NCBI RefSeq assembly: GCF_020103695.1
Contig: NZ_JAHXBF010000034.1
Coordinates: 1-64,000 of the forward strand
Origin: Hyalangium versicolor
GTDB taxonomy: Bacteria; Myxococcota; Myxococcia; Myxococcales; Myxococcaceae
Length of the DNA stretch: 64,000 bases
Reading direction: 5' to 3'
Position numbers and translations under genes: made by a program
In this document: one piece after another, positions 47,516 to 56,397 of the stretch
Position numbering within the stretch: position 1 is the first letter of the stretch
How the letters are laid out: every line of letters starts with the position of its first letter
Notes under the pieces: model-generated
Told to the model about the DNA's origin: nothing
Databases searched by the model: none
The model's input: only the letters and a program-made list of their open reading frames with translations

Positions 47516-48682
47516 TCAGCGCGCGAGCTCGCGGACGAGCGGGCCCAGCGCGGCCTCGAACACGTCCGCGGGTGGCAGCAGCGACAGCACGAGGAACGCT
47601 CCGCCCGCGAAGTCGTAGAAGTAGCCGGGCTGCACCGCCACGCCCGCGTCGAGGAGCGCCAGACACGTGGCCTCCTCGCCGGGTTCCCGAGGGATGCGCA
47701 GCACCGCGCTCCACCCGCCGTGCGCGGGCACCACGTCCCAGGTGGCTCCCGAGGGCCGCGCGGCCACCAGCCGGCGTCGGTTGTCCCTCACCCGCTCCAG
47801 GAGCGCGGCCTGGAAGCGAGGCGCGTGCGCCAGGAGCGCTGGCAGGGCCTGCTGCACCGGCGTGCCCACCGAGAGGAAGGTGTCCGCCACCCACTCCAGC
47901 CTCGCCAGGGCTTCGTCCCTCGCCACCGAGGGACCATTCACGTGCGTCCAGCCGAGCTTCAGGCCAGGCAGGCCCGCCACCTTGGAGAGCCCGGAGAGGG
48001 AGAAGGTGAGCATCGGCAACGAACGCCCCGCCACCCTGGCCACGCGATCCGGCTCCGTGTCCCAGGCAAAGTCGGAGAACACCTCATCCGAGATCAGCGC
48101 CAACCCCGAGTCCACGCACAGCTTCGCCAACGCGGCCAGTTCGCCCTCGTGGAGGTAATGGCCCGTGGGGTTGCCCGGGTTGACGACGAGCACCGCGCGA
48201 CTACACGCGTCACGCGCCGCCGCCACTTCTTCCACGTCCAGGCCGAAGCCGTGCGCGCGTGGCAGGCGGTAGGGACGAACCTCCACGTTCTCCAGGCGCG
48301 TGAGGTACTCGAAGAGCGGATAGCTGGGTGCCGGGACGAGCACGTTGTCTCCCGGCTCGCACAGCAACTTGAAGAGCCACCCGTACGCCTCGCTGGTGCT
48401 CGCGGACAGGATCAGGTGCTCGGGCGAGACGGCCGCGCCGCGAGATGCGAGATGCCGCGCCACGGCCTCGCGCGCGGAGAGCAGCCCCAGGGGCTCGGGC
48501 GCGTAGGTGAAGGCCGTGGGTGTGGCCAGCAGGCTTGGATCAGGCTGGGGCAGCCCCACGCGCGTGGGATTGGACTCGGTGAGGTCCGCCAGGGGCTCGC
48601 CTCGAGCCTTTCGCTCGGCCAGGGACTGCGCCAGGCGGTTCCATGTCCGTGGGAAGTCGGTGCGCGCGGAGAAGCCGCTCAC
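47516..48682 (-). CDS. PLP-dependent class I/II aminotransferase
   Basis: Start GTG 48682 overlaps the stop of the upstream small gene (GTGA) and gives 388 residues. PLP-fold motifs are clear: A-P-S-Y-P-L-F-E (about 118), N168-P-G-N-P-T-G, D199 in S-D-E-V-F and the Schiff-base lysine K234 in S-L-S-G-L-S-K-V. The sequence resembles aspartate/alanine-type transaminases; the amino donor cannot be assigned. It lies downstream of bioD on the same strand but is not a BioA, which has a different (class III) fold. Confidence 0.85.
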   Translation of the reverse strand: MSGFSARTDFPRTWNRLAQSLAERKARGEPLADLTESNPTRVGLPQPDPSLLATPTAFTYAPEPLGLLSAREAVARHLASRGAAVSPEHLILSASTSEAYGWLFKLLCEPGDNVLVPAPSYPLFEYLTRLENVEVRPYRLPRAHGFGLDVEEVAAARDACSRAVLVVNPGNPTGHYLHEGELAALAKLCVDSGLALISDEVFSDFAWDTEPDRVARVAGRSLPMLTFSLSGLSKVAGLPGLKLGWTHVNGPSVARDEALARLEWVADTFLSVGTPVQQALPALLAHAPRFQAALLERVRDNRRRLVAARPSGATWDVVPAHGGWSAVLRIPREPGEEATCLALLDAGVAVQPGYFYDFAGGAFLVLSLLPPADVFEAALGPLVRELAR

Positions 48683-48954
48683 AGGCCTGTCTGCAGCATC
48701 GCACTGGCGACGCGGCGGATCAGCTCGCGGCGAATCTCCGCGCGGCAATGCTCCACCGCCTGCTCCGGAGGCCGCTGCGCGCCCTTGCGTGAGCGCATCG
48801 CCGTCCGCATGACGAGTTCGACCTTCGCGGGCTCGAGCTGGAAGAGCCGGTGCCCTTCCTTCTTGAGGAAGTAGGTGATCCCGCGCGTGTCGAGGAGCTT
48901 CTGCAGGTAGCGCCTAGCGTCAGCCAGGAGCGTGAGGTCGATGATGTCCGCCAT
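48679..48954 (-). CDS. Small conserved-looking protein of unknown function
   Basis: This 91-residue protein starts M-A-D-I-I-D-L-T-L-L-A-D-A. It is charged and helical, with no signal peptide or membrane segment. It is coupled to the aminotransferase by a GTGA overlap and lies 105 bases after bioD. It may be an accessory of the aminotransferase; no family was recognised. Confidence 0.55.
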   Translation of the reverse strand: MADIIDLTLLADARRYLQKLLDTRGITYFLKKEGHRLFQLEPAKVELVMRTAMRSRKGAQRPPEQAVEHCRAEIRRELIRRVASAMLQTGL

Positions 48955-49050
48955 TCGCGATCGGGGTTCTCGCGCAGATCAAAAGACGCGTCCATTTCAC
49001 GGCCGCGACACACGAAAACTTGCGCGACCTGTAGCAGTCCGAACGCGGCG

Positions 49051-49070
49051 GAGGCCGATTTATCGGCCTC
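49051..49070. terminator. Palindrome across the bioD stop codon
   Basis: Nine-base arms GAGGCCGAT (49051-49059) and ATCGGCCTC (49062-49070) flank TT, and the bioD stop (49060-49062) lies at the centre. It could be a terminator separating bioBFD from the aminotransferase pair, or an operator for the latter. No U-tract is evident. Confidence 0.4.
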
Positions 49071-49803
49071 GGGCGCGATGTGGGAGAAGTGGACGCAGCG
49101 CCGCGCGGAATGCGGCGTGGCGGCGGCGATCATCCCGCAGGAAAGGAACTGGACCGAGCACTCGAAGTCCATGTCGCTCTTCCAGCAGCAGCCGGTTGTC
49201 GCGCTCCGAAGGGTCTCGCGTGGGTGTGCTCCGGCTCAGCAGCACGGCCCGCACAGACAGCCCGCGATCCGTCAGGGCCTTGAGCGACAGAGCTGTATGA
49301 TTGAGCGTGCCCAACCCCGCCCGCGCCACCAACAGCACGGGCAGTTGGAGCGCGCCGATCAGGTCGATGATGTCGCGCCGGGAGTCCAGCGGGACGAAGA
49401 GGCCACCCGCGCCCTCCACCACCACGGGGCCATGGCGCAGCCGCTCCCAGGCAGCGAGCGTGGTGTTCCAGTCAGGCTCGCGGCCAAGCCTGCGCGCTGC
49501 CACTCCGGGAGCCAGCGGCGCACGAAAGCGGTGCGGGCAGAGGGCGTCCACGGACAGCTCGCTCCGGGCCGCCGCGCGCATGGCGAGCGTGTCCGCGGGA
49601 GCCGCCAGGGGTTTGCATCCGCTCTCGTAGGGCTTGAAGCCCTGGGGCCGCAGCCCGGCATCCACGAGCAGGGACAGCAGAGCGCACGAGGCCTGCGTCT
49701 TGCCCACGCCGGTGTCCGTGCCCGTGACGAAGATCTGGAACGGTGCGGCTCCGCTCTGGGTGAACGGGTCCTCCGGGATCGGCTCTGGGGTTCTATCCGC
49801 CAC
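49060..49803 (-). CDS. bioD: Dethiobiotin synthetase
   Basis: This 247-residue protein catalyses ATP-dependent closure of the ureido ring of biotin from diaminopelargonate and CO2. The P-loop G-T-D-T-G-V-G-K35-T and the V-E-G-A-G-G-L-F-V-P motif are diagnostic for BioD. Length is usual. The ATG overlaps the end of bioF by 11 bases, so translation is coupled. It is the third gene of the bioB-bioF-bioD operon. Confidence 0.93.
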   Translation of the reverse strand: MADRTPEPIPEDPFTQSGAAPFQIFVTGTDTGVGKTQASCALLSLLVDAGLRPQGFKPYESGCKPLAAPADTLAMRAAARSELSVDALCPHRFRAPLAPGVAARRLGREPDWNTTLAAWERLRHGPVVVEGAGGLFVPLDSRRDIIDLIGALQLPVLLVARAGLGTLNHTALSLKALTDRGLSVRAVLLSRSTPTRDPSERDNRLLLEERHGLRVLGPVPFLRDDRRRHAAFRAALRPLLPHRARGR

Positions 49804-50977
49804 GATGCACTCCGAGCTGGCGCAGCACTTCCAGTGCGAGATCGATGTGACCTTCGGTGTGAGCCGCCGAGAGACAAAAGCGCAGGCGGCTGGTGCCCTC
49901 GGGGACGGTGGGCGGGCGAATGGCCTTCACCAACAACCCTCGCTCCCGGCAGCGGCGCGCGGCGGCCATGGCCTCGTCCGCCTCACCCAGGATGACCGGG
50001 AAGATGGCGCAGCGAGGCTCGGCAGGGACTCCCAGGGCGCGCAGGCCGTTGGAGAAGCGGCGGATGTTGCGCCACAGCTTCTCCCGCAGCGGGACATCTG
50101 TTTCCACCACGTCCACGGCGGCCTCGGCGGCTGCACACAGGGCCGCGGGCAGTGAGGTCGAGAAGACGAAAGGCCGCGCCCGATTGAGGAGCAGCTCGGC
50201 CAGGGCGCTCGAGGTGGCGACGTAGCCGCCCAGGCACCCGAGCGCCTTGCTCAGCGTGCCCACGCGCAGGTCCACCTCCGCCTCCACGCCCAGTTCCTCG
50301 CACAACCCGGCCCCGCGCGCCCCGAGCACGCCGGTGGCATGGGCCTCGTCCACCATCAGCGCGGCGCCGTGCTCACGACACACGGTGAGGATCTCCCGCA
50401 GCGGGGCAAGGTCTCCATCCATGGAGAACACCGTGTCCGTCACCACCAGCTTGCGGCGAGCCGGCGTCTCCGCCAGAACTCGCGCGAGCGCCTCGACATC
50501 CGCATGCGGATAGATGACCACGCGTGCCCGAGACAGCCGGCACCCGTCCACGAGCGAGGCATGGTTCAGCGCATCGGAGAACACCGCATCGCCAGAGCCC
50601 ACGAGTGCCGGGATGATGCCGGTGTTGGCGGCGAAGCCCGTGTTGAACAGGAGGACGGCCTCGGAGCGCTCGAAGGCAGCGAGCCGGGCCTCCAACTGGT
50701 GGTGCAGCGGGGTATCACCGACCACGATGCGGCTGGCCCCCGTGCCCACGCCGTGGCGCTCCAGCGCGGTCATGGCCGCGGCGCGCAGCGTGGTCGAGGA
50801 CGCCAACCCCAGATAGTCGTTGGACGAGAAGTTGATGAACGTCTCGCCGCCCACGCGCACCACGGCGCCCGGCCCGGGCTCCAGCGGCTCCATGAAGCGG
50901 CGCAGTCCTCGCGCGGCCAGGGACTCCAGGTCCTCCCGGGCCCACGCGGTGGCGATCCCCTCGGCTTCCTGGCCCAT
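49793..50977 (-). CDS. bioF: 8-amino-7-oxononanoate synthase
   Basis: This 394-residue PLP enzyme condenses pimeloyl thioester with alanine in biotin synthesis. Alpha-oxoamine-synthase motifs are present: N-F-S-S-N-D-Y-L-G, D210-E-A-H213-A-T-G and Schiff-base lysine K244 in G-T-L-S-K-A-L-G. It begins 4 bases after bioB ends, showing an operon. Related enzymes (KBL, ALAS) have the same motifs, but the bioB/bioD context fixes the assignment. Confidence 0.93.
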   Translation of the reverse strand: MGQEAEGIATAWAREDLESLAARGLRRFMEPLEPGPGAVVRVGGETFINFSSNDYLGLASSTTLRAAAMTALERHGVGTGASRIVVGDTPLHHQLEARLAAFERSEAVLLFNTGFAANTGIIPALVGSGDAVFSDALNHASLVDGCRLSRARVVIYPHADVEALARVLAETPARRKLVVTDTVFSMDGDLAPLREILTVCREHGAALMVDEAHATGVLGARGAGLCEELGVEAEVDLRVGTLSKALGCLGGYVATSSALAELLLNRARPFVFSTSLPAALCAAAEAAVDVVETDVPLREKLWRNIRRFSNGLRALGVPAEPRCAIFPVILGEADEAMAAARRCRERGLLVKAIRPPTVPEGTSRLRFCLSAAHTEGHIDLALEVLRQLGVHRGG

Positions 50978-50981
50978 ACGC

Positions 50982-52001
50982 CTAACGCGACACGTCCGGC
51001 TCGAGCGGCTTGATGCCGGCCTTCTCGAGCAGCGCCATGTCCTGGGTGTACTCGGGATTGCCGGTGGTCAGCAGCTTCTCGCCGAAGAAGAGCGAGTTGG
51101 CGCCCGCGAGCATGCACAGCAGCTGCGCCTCCTCGTTCATCTGCTTGCGGCCGGCGGACAGGCGCACCATGGACAGCGGCATGAGCAGGCGCGCGGTGGC
51201 AATGGTGCGCACCATCTCCACCGTCTCCACGCGCTTCTCGTTCGCCAGCGGCGTGCCCTCCACCGCCACGAGCGCGTTGATGGGGACGGATTCGGGGTGC
51301 ACCTCCTGGTTCGCCAGCGTCAGCAGCAGCTTGCAGCGATCCTCCACGGACTCGCCCAGGCCGATGATGCCGCCCGAGCACACGGAGATGCCCGCCTTGC
51401 GCACGCGATCCAGCGTGTTCAGCCGGTCCTCATAGGTGCGCGTGGAGATGATGTCGCCGTAGTGCTCGGCGGAGGTGTCCAGGTTGTGGTTGTAGGCGGA
51501 CAGGCCGGCCTCGCGCAGGCGCTTCGCCTGGCTCTCGGTGAGCATGCCCAACGTGGCGCACGCCTCCATGCCCAACCTGCGCACGCCCTTCACCATCTCC
51601 AGGACGCTGTCGAACTGGGGACCGTCCTTCACCTCGCGCCAGGCCGCGCCCATGCAGAAGCGGGTGGCTCCGGCGGCGCGCGCGTTGGACGCGGCCTCGA
51701 GCACCTCCTGCACCGCCATCAACTTCTCGGCCTTGACGCCCGTCTTGTAGCGCGCCGCCTGCGGGCAGTACGAGCAGTCCTCGGGGCAGCCGCCCGTCTT
51801 GATGGACAGCAGCGAGCACAGCTGCACCTTGTTGTCCTGGAACACCTCGCGGTGCACCGTCTGCGCCTTGTGGATCAGCTCCAGCAGCGGCAGCTCGTAC
51901 AGCGCGCGCACTTCCGGCAGCGTCCAGTCATGGCGGACGGTGACTCCCGGGGGCGGCGCGGCGAAGTGGGCGTGGCCGTGAAAGGACTCGGCGTCGGACA
52001 T
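50982..52001 (-). CDS. bioB: Biotin synthase
   Basis: This 339-residue radical-SAM enzyme inserts sulfur into dethiobiotin. The cluster motif C72-P-E-D-C76-S-Y-C79 and G-A-A-W-R and Y-N-H-N-L-D-T segments identify BioB. ATG 52001 starts M-S-D-A-E-S. It is the first gene of the bioBFD operon, behind a BirA-like operator 49 bases upstream. No bioA, bioC or bioH is in the window. Confidence 0.95.
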   Translation of the reverse strand: MSDAESFHGHAHFAAPPPGVTVRHDWTLPEVRALYELPLLELIHKAQTVHREVFQDNKVQLCSLLSIKTGGCPEDCSYCPQAARYKTGVKAEKLMAVQEVLEAASNARAAGATRFCMGAAWREVKDGPQFDSVLEMVKGVRRLGMEACATLGMLTESQAKRLREAGLSAYNHNLDTSAEHYGDIISTRTYEDRLNTLDRVRKAGISVCSGGIIGLGESVEDRCKLLLTLANQEVHPESVPINALVAVEGTPLANEKRVETVEMVRTIATARLLMPLSMVRLSAGRKQMNEEAQLLCMLAGANSLFFGEKLLTTGNPEYTQDMALLEKAGIKPLEPDVSR

Positions 52002-52049
52002 GGGCTCCTCGGTGGGAAGAGCTGCGCAAACTGCGCGGACGCCCGAGGG

Positions 52050-52081
52050 TTGTCAACGCTCCGGCGCCGACAGGTTGACGA
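52050..52081 (-). promoter_or_regulatory. BirA-type operator of the biotin operon
   Basis: TTGTCAACG (52050-52058), 14 bases, then GGTTGACGA (52073-52081) form an inverted repeat with the same half-site length and spacing as the known BirA box (TTGTAAACC-N14/15-GGTTTACAA). On the minus strand the box contains TTGACA, which could be the -35 element, so biotinyl-AMP-bound BirA would block transcription of bioB. Confidence 0.7.
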
Positions 52082-52169
52082 GTTCTCCAGCCGCTGGTGG
52101 GATACTCGCACACCCCGGAGCCAGGCCTTGCGTGGCAGCAGGGGTGGATTCCGTCAATGATGGAGAGCC

Positions 52170-53846
52170 ATGAATTTCCACTGGGACGATCCTGCCCAGC
52201 TCGAGGCCGAGCTCACCGCACTGCCCCCGCTCGACAACGCCGCGGTCGAGGCGACTGATGACGACTTCGTGGTGGATGCCGTCCGACCTGGGGCTCCGCT
52301 GGTCATCAGCTTCTCCTACGTCGTGTGGAACCAGCATCCACCTCTGTACTTCTTCGGGCGCAGCAAGAAGCTGGAGCAGCTCACGGGCCAGCCGCTGAAC
52401 CGCATCCTGCTGCGCGACAAGACGTTCCACTGGTTCATGCACGGGATTCCCGGGCTGGGGACGGACGTCGATCAGGTCGTGGCGCGGCTGAAGCAGCTCA
52501 TCGCGGCCATCCGCCCCAGCCAGGTGTGGTGCATCGGCGATTCCATGGGAGGCCATGCCGCGGTGCTGTTCGGCATGCTGCTGCGTGCGGACCGCATCGT
52601 CAGCATCGGGCCTCTGTCCCACTTCGATCCGGACCTGGCGCGGCGCTACAACGACAAGCGCTTCCTGTGGGCGATGGATGCCGTGGCCGCCGCGCCACCG
52701 GGCAACCGCTATCTCGACCTGCCGAGGATCGCTCGCGAGGTCGACTTCCAGGGCCGGCTCGATCTGATCATCGGCAGCAGCGCGGGCGAGAATGCTCCCG
52801 ACGCGGTGAACATCGACGTCATGCATGCCCACCGCTTCGGCAACCTGCCGAAGCTCCGGATCCACTGCATCCCCGAAGCGCACCATGACGACGCGGCCCT
52901 GAACCTTTCCCGGAGCGGCAGGCTCGACGGCATCCTGCTGGAGTGCCTCTTCGACCAGCCGCCCCGCGAAGGAGCCCCGCCTCGGTTCGAGTGCTACATG
53001 CCGCGCGCCGGAGAGCCGGTCCAGGAGCGCCCAGCGGGGCGTGGCACCTTCAATGAAGAGCTGGCCACCATGCTGCGCGTCCTGCCCGGGTTCGATGAGA
53101 AGGCGAACAACGTGGCGGACCTCGAGGCAGCGGGGCAGGTGCTCCTGCTCAACAAGGCGACGCCGAATGCACCGCTGCTCCTCTCGTTCGGAGATGCCGC
53201 CCCCGAGCAGCCGGTGGGCTTCGACTTCTTCGCCATCAGCCAGAGGCTGAAGGCAAAACTCGGGCGCCCGCTCAACCGCATCCTGCTGCGAGATCCCCAG
53301 CGCCAGTGGTGGATGCGAGGCGCTCCGGGACTGGGCGCAGACGCTCTCGCTGTCGCGAAAGCCCTCGGTCACCTCATCGCGGCCATCCAGCCCGAGCGGA
53401 TCGTCTGCCTGGGCAACGGCGTGGGAGGCTACGCGGCGCTCATGTTCGCGATGCTCCTGCGCGCCGAGCACGCCGTCGCAATCAACCCGCTATCACTGCT
53501 CGATGAGCGCTTCGCGCGGCTGTGCCACGACTCGCGCCACCTTCCCATGTTGGCGGCGCTCGACAGCGAGCCCCCCACGACCGGCCCGAGAGACCTGTTG
53601 CGACTGGCGGCGGAGACCCGGCATGCAGGCAAGCTGGACATCCTCTTCAGCACCGTGCCGGATGCCCAGAGCTGGCATGCGGGCAGCCACAGCGCCGTGC
53701 ACGCGGAGCGCCTGGGCCTGTTGCCGAACTGCCGGCTGCATGCGTTCCCGGACTACGCCGAGGGCGAGCTGCTGCCCAAGATCGATCACCGGAAGATGCT
53801 CGTATCCTTCCTCCACCGGGTCGCGTTTTCCGATGGTCCGGCCTGA
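52170..53846 (+). CDS. Tandem-duplicated alpha/beta-hydrolase-like protein
   Basis: This 558-residue protein is built from two related halves (about 1-270 and 285-558), each with L-N-R-I-L-L-R-D, a W-x-M-x-G-x-P-G-L-G segment and a nucleophile-elbow region. The first half has G-D-S125-M-G-G-H-A-A, a proper hydrolase Ser; the second has G-N-G417-V-G-G-Y-A-A, where Ser is replaced by Gly. No signal peptide. It resembles glycan-/acyl-esterase-like alpha/beta folds found beside polysaccharide or conflict genes, but no exact family was recognised. It diverges from bioB and precedes a dioxygenase gene. Confidence 0.62.
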   Translation: MNFHWDDPAQLEAELTALPPLDNAAVEATDDDFVVDAVRPGAPLVISFSYVVWNQHPPLYFFGRSKKLEQLTGQPLNRILLRDKTFHWFMHGIPGLGTDVDQVVARLKQLIAAIRPSQVWCIGDSMGGHAAVLFGMLLRADRIVSIGPLSHFDPDLARRYNDKRFLWAMDAVAAAPPGNRYLDLPRIAREVDFQGRLDLIIGSSAGENAPDAVNIDVMHAHRFGNLPKLRIHCIPEAHHDDAALNLSRSGRLDGILLECLFDQPPREGAPPRFECYMPRAGEPVQERPAGRGTFNEELATMLRVLPGFDEKANNVADLEAAGQVLLLNKATPNAPLLLSFGDAAPEQPVGFDFFAISQRLKAKLGRPLNRILLRDPQRQWWMRGAPGLGADALAVAKALGHLIAAIQPERIVCLGNGVGGYAALMFAMLLRAEHAVAINPLSLLDERFARLCHDSRHLPMLAALDSEPPTTGPRDLLRLAAETRHAGKLDILFSTVPDAQSWHAGSHSAVHAERLGLLPNCRLHAFPDYAEGELLPKIDHRKMLVSFLHRVAFSDGPA

Positions 53847-53900
53847 CGCTAGACTCTCGCACGACCGCTGGATGTGCCCTTCCCGAAGAGAGGAGTTGTC

Positions 53901-54731
53901 GTGACCGCGCTGATCACCGTGTCCCCCGAGGAGTTCTCGCAGGGCGCCTTCACCCCCGAGTCGCTGAACCAGGCGCTCGCTCTCTACAACGCGTCGGGCT
54001 ACCTAGCGATCGACAACGCCTTGGATGTGGACTTCATCCGCCAGCTCCGGGAGTCCTACCAGGCGGCCTACGGCCACCTGACCGAGGAGGAGATCGAGAA
54101 GACGAACCTGAATGTGGGCGATCACCGCTTCATGATCTCGCCGGCGATCAAGCCGCCCTTCTTCGACCCTCGCCTGTACGCCAACGCGTTCGTGATGCCC
54201 CTGCTGGAGAAGCTCCTGGAGCCGGGTTTCCTGATCAACAGCCTGACGTGCGTGACGTCCTACCCGGGTGCCAAGGAGCAGCACCTGCATGCGGACCATC
54301 CCCCGCTCTTTCCCCAGAAGACCCTGGGGGCCAGCCTCGATCCCTACGCCATTACCGTGGCGATCCCGCTGCTCGATCTGGACGAGAAGACCGGGACGAC
54401 GGCCATGCTGCCCGGGACGCACGCGCACGTCGCGCTGGCCGACATCAAGCATGACCGGGCCCGCCACGAGCTGCCCTACGGGCGCATGGGCAGCTGCTAC
54501 TTCATGGACTACCGGCTGTGGCACTACGGCACCGCGAACGTCTCCGAGCACCCGCGGCCCATCGTCTACATCGTCTACAGCCGCTCCTGGTTCGTCGATG
54601 CGACCAACTTCGCCAAGCAGCCCCCGGTGAAGATCCACCCGTCCGAAATGGTGCGGATCCCTCCGCAGCACTTCGGCCTGTTCAAGCGCGTGCTGCAGAA
54701 CACCTCCAACACCATGGCGCTGGCTTCCTGA
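53901..54731 (+). CDS. Phytanoyl-CoA dioxygenase (PhyH)-family protein
   Basis: GTG 53901, with AGAGGAG 7 bases upstream, gives 276 residues. The non-heme iron site is visible: H130-A-D132 and H208 in R-L-W-H-Y-G. A R-P-I-V-Y-I-V-Y segment supplies a likely 2-oxoglutarate contact. PhyH enzymes hydroxylate or halogenate small molecules, and many act in natural-product pathways; the substrate here is unknown. It follows the tandem hydrolase by 54 bases on the same strand and may act with it. Confidence 0.8.
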   Translation: MTALITVSPEEFSQGAFTPESLNQALALYNASGYLAIDNALDVDFIRQLRESYQAAYGHLTEEEIEKTNLNVGDHRFMISPAIKPPFFDPRLYANAFVMPLLEKLLEPGFLINSLTCVTSYPGAKEQHLHADHPPLFPQKTLGASLDPYAITVAIPLLDLDEKTGTTAMLPGTHAHVALADIKHDRARHELPYGRMGSCYFMDYRLWHYGTANVSEHPRPIVYIVYSRSWFVDATNFAKQPPVKIHPSEMVRIPPQHFGLFKRVLQNTSNTMALAS

Positions 54732-54745
54732 GCCGAGCCCGCCGC

Positions 54746-55630
54746 TCACAGGGGCTCGAGGGCCTGGCGGATGTGCCCGAGAACCCGCTTGATCTTGGGG
54801 ATCTCGGCCAGGGCCTCGGGCACGCTGACGCGGACCGAGCGCTCGCGGCCCACCACCTCGGGCAGTACGGGCACCAGCAGATCCTCGGGAATATTGGGAT
54901 CGGGCAGCTCGACGCTGGGCACCAACCCCACCCCCAACCCCGCGATGCAGCACGAGCGAATCAAGTGGATGTCGGCCGTGATGAGCGCCGGCTCGACCGT
55001 GAACGTGGCCCCTCGGAGCGTGGGCCAGATGCGGGCATCCTCTCCCGGCGACTCCCAGGCGAACAGCTCGTGGCCCTGCAACTCGTCCAGCGAGCGGGGG
55101 GTTCCTCTCCGCTCCAGATACTCCTTGCTGGCCAGCAGGCCCTCTCGCACCCGCATCACTACATGTGAGAGCCACGGCCCCCGGGGAGTGTCCTCTCCGA
55201 AGTGGACCGCCATGTCCACGTCATCCAGCGGTCCACCGAGCGGGTCCGCACTGAAGCGGGCGTGGACGCTCAACTGCGGATAGTGGGTCCTCAGCAGCCC
55301 GAAGAGCGGAGTGAGCAGGTGCGGCGGCAAGCCCACCGGCATCACCACCCGGAGCATGCCCGAGGGCTCATGGCCCACCTCGCGGATGGAAGCCAGCAGC
55401 GCGCTCGTCTCCTGCATCATGATGCGGCCGCGCTGGGCGAGCACCTCGCCAGCCTCGGTCAGGAGGATGCCCTGCCGCGTGCTCTTGAGCAGGGGCACAC
55501 CGGCTCGAGCCTCGAGCGCCTCCACGCGGCGCCTCAAGGTCGTGCGCGATACCCCCAGAGACTCCGCGGCGGCCAGGAAGGAGCCGGTCTCCACGACGTC
55601 GAGAAAGGCGCGCAACTCTTCCAGATCCAT
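54746..55630 (-). CDS. LysR-family transcriptional regulator
   Basis: This 294-residue protein has an N-terminal winged helix-turn-helix (about 1-60: F-L-D-V-V-E-T-G-S-F-L-A-A-A-E-S-L-G-V-S) and a C-terminal effector-binding domain (about 88-290) of LysR type. It diverges from a CHRD-domain gene across 110 bases containing a perfect palindrome, so it probably controls that gene and itself. Its effector is unknown. Confidence 0.92.
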   Translation of the reverse strand: MDLEELRAFLDVVETGSFLAAAESLGVSRTTLRRRVEALEARAGVPLLKSTRQGILLTEAGEVLAQRGRIMMQETSALLASIREVGHEPSGMLRVVMPVGLPPHLLTPLFGLLRTHYPQLSVHARFSADPLGGPLDDVDMAVHFGEDTPRGPWLSHVVMRVREGLLASKEYLERRGTPRSLDELQGHELFAWESPGEDARIWPTLRGATFTVEPALITADIHLIRSCCIAGLGVGLVPSVELPDPNIPEDLLVPVLPEVVGRERSVRVSVPEALAEIPKIKRVLGHIRQALEPL

Positions 55631-55665
55631 GCTCGTGCCTCCGGTGCACAGCCATCGGACACCGA

Positions 55666-55683
55666 ATGGCCATCTTTGGCCAT
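55666..55683. promoter_or_regulatory. Palindromic candidate LysR operator
   Basis: ATGGCCA-TCTT-TGGCCAT is a perfect 7-4-7 inverted repeat. It lies 36 bases upstream of the LysR start and 58 bases upstream of the CHRD start, in the usual place for an autoregulatory LysR site. Confidence 0.5.
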
Positions 55684-55740
55684 CTCCCCCGCATGGGAGG
55701 GGCTACGAGTGGGAGCGTTCCCAACCCCGTGGAGTGCTCC

Positions 55741-56373
55741 ATGCGCATGCCAGCAGCCCTCACCTTCGTCCTCGCTCTGTCCTCGCTGCCTGCCCACGCC
55801 AAGGACCCGGCCCTCGGCGCGACGACCTTCACGGTCTACGAGGCCTACATGAGTCCCTCCCAGCAGCCGGGCGAGGAGACGGAAGTCCCCAAGCTGCTGG
55901 AGAAGAGCCTGGGGTCCACGGCGCCCTCGACCCTGCGCGAGAACCGGAAGTCCCGAGGGTGGGGGCAACTCCGGTTCGCCAAGGACCTGAGCAAGGCCTA
56001 CGTGGACGTCGAGATCCAGGGGGTGAACGCCGAGGACATCATCATGTTCCACATCCACTGCGGCCCGCCGGGAGTCCTGGGCCCCATCATCGTGGACTTC
56101 GGCGAGAGCGAGAGCCCCTCGAAGAAGCTCGCCAACGGCAAGATGTCCCTGGAGATCACCAACAAGAACATCGTCTTCATCAAGGACATGAAGGGGCTGA
56201 AGCCCATGCTGCCGGAGAGCTGCCCCGCGGAGCTGGGCTTCCCGACCCAGTCGAAGACGATCGCCAGCCTCGAGTATCTGGCGAGGAAGGGCGTGCTGTA
56301 TTTCAACCTCCACACCAAGGCGCACACTTACTACGGGGAGATGCGCGGGCAGATCTACCCCGCCCAGGAGTAG
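55741..56373 (+). CDS. Secreted CHRD-domain protein
   Basis: This 210-residue protein starts at ATG 55741 (ATG 55747 also possible) with a Sec signal ending P-A-H-A. A single CHRD domain (about 30-210) is recognised by M-F-H-I-H-C-G-P-P-G-V-L-G-P-I, and by Y-F-N-L-H-T-K-A-H-T-Y-Y-G-E-M-R-G-Q-I near the end; both carry the paired His segments of the family. CHRD domains were named from chordin and are common in secreted bacterial proteins; the role is not known. It is divergent from the LysR gene. Confidence 0.78.
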   Translation: MRMPAALTFVLALSSLPAHAKDPALGATTFTVYEAYMSPSQQPGEETEVPKLLEKSLGSTAPSTLRENRKSRGWGQLRFAKDLSKAYVDVEIQGVNAEDIIMFHIHCGPPGVLGPIIVDFGESESPSKKLANGKMSLEITNKNIVFIKDMKGLKPMLPESCPAELGFPTQSKTIASLEYLARKGVLYFNLHTKAHTYYGEMRGQIYPAQE

Positions 56374-56380
56374 CGGTGGA

Positions 56381-56397
56381 CGGCGGGCTCACCGCCG
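56381..56397. terminator. Short GC hairpin between convergent genes
   Basis: CGGCGG (56381-56386), a 5-base loop and CCGCCG (56392-56397) lie between the CHRD gene and the TetR gene, overlapping the last TetR codons. It is a weak candidate terminator. Confidence 0.3.

Noticed and set aside
47516..48682. The aminotransferase as BioA, completing the biotin operon
   Set aside because: Motifs and length fit the class I/II fold with K234; BioA is a class III enzyme with different motifs.
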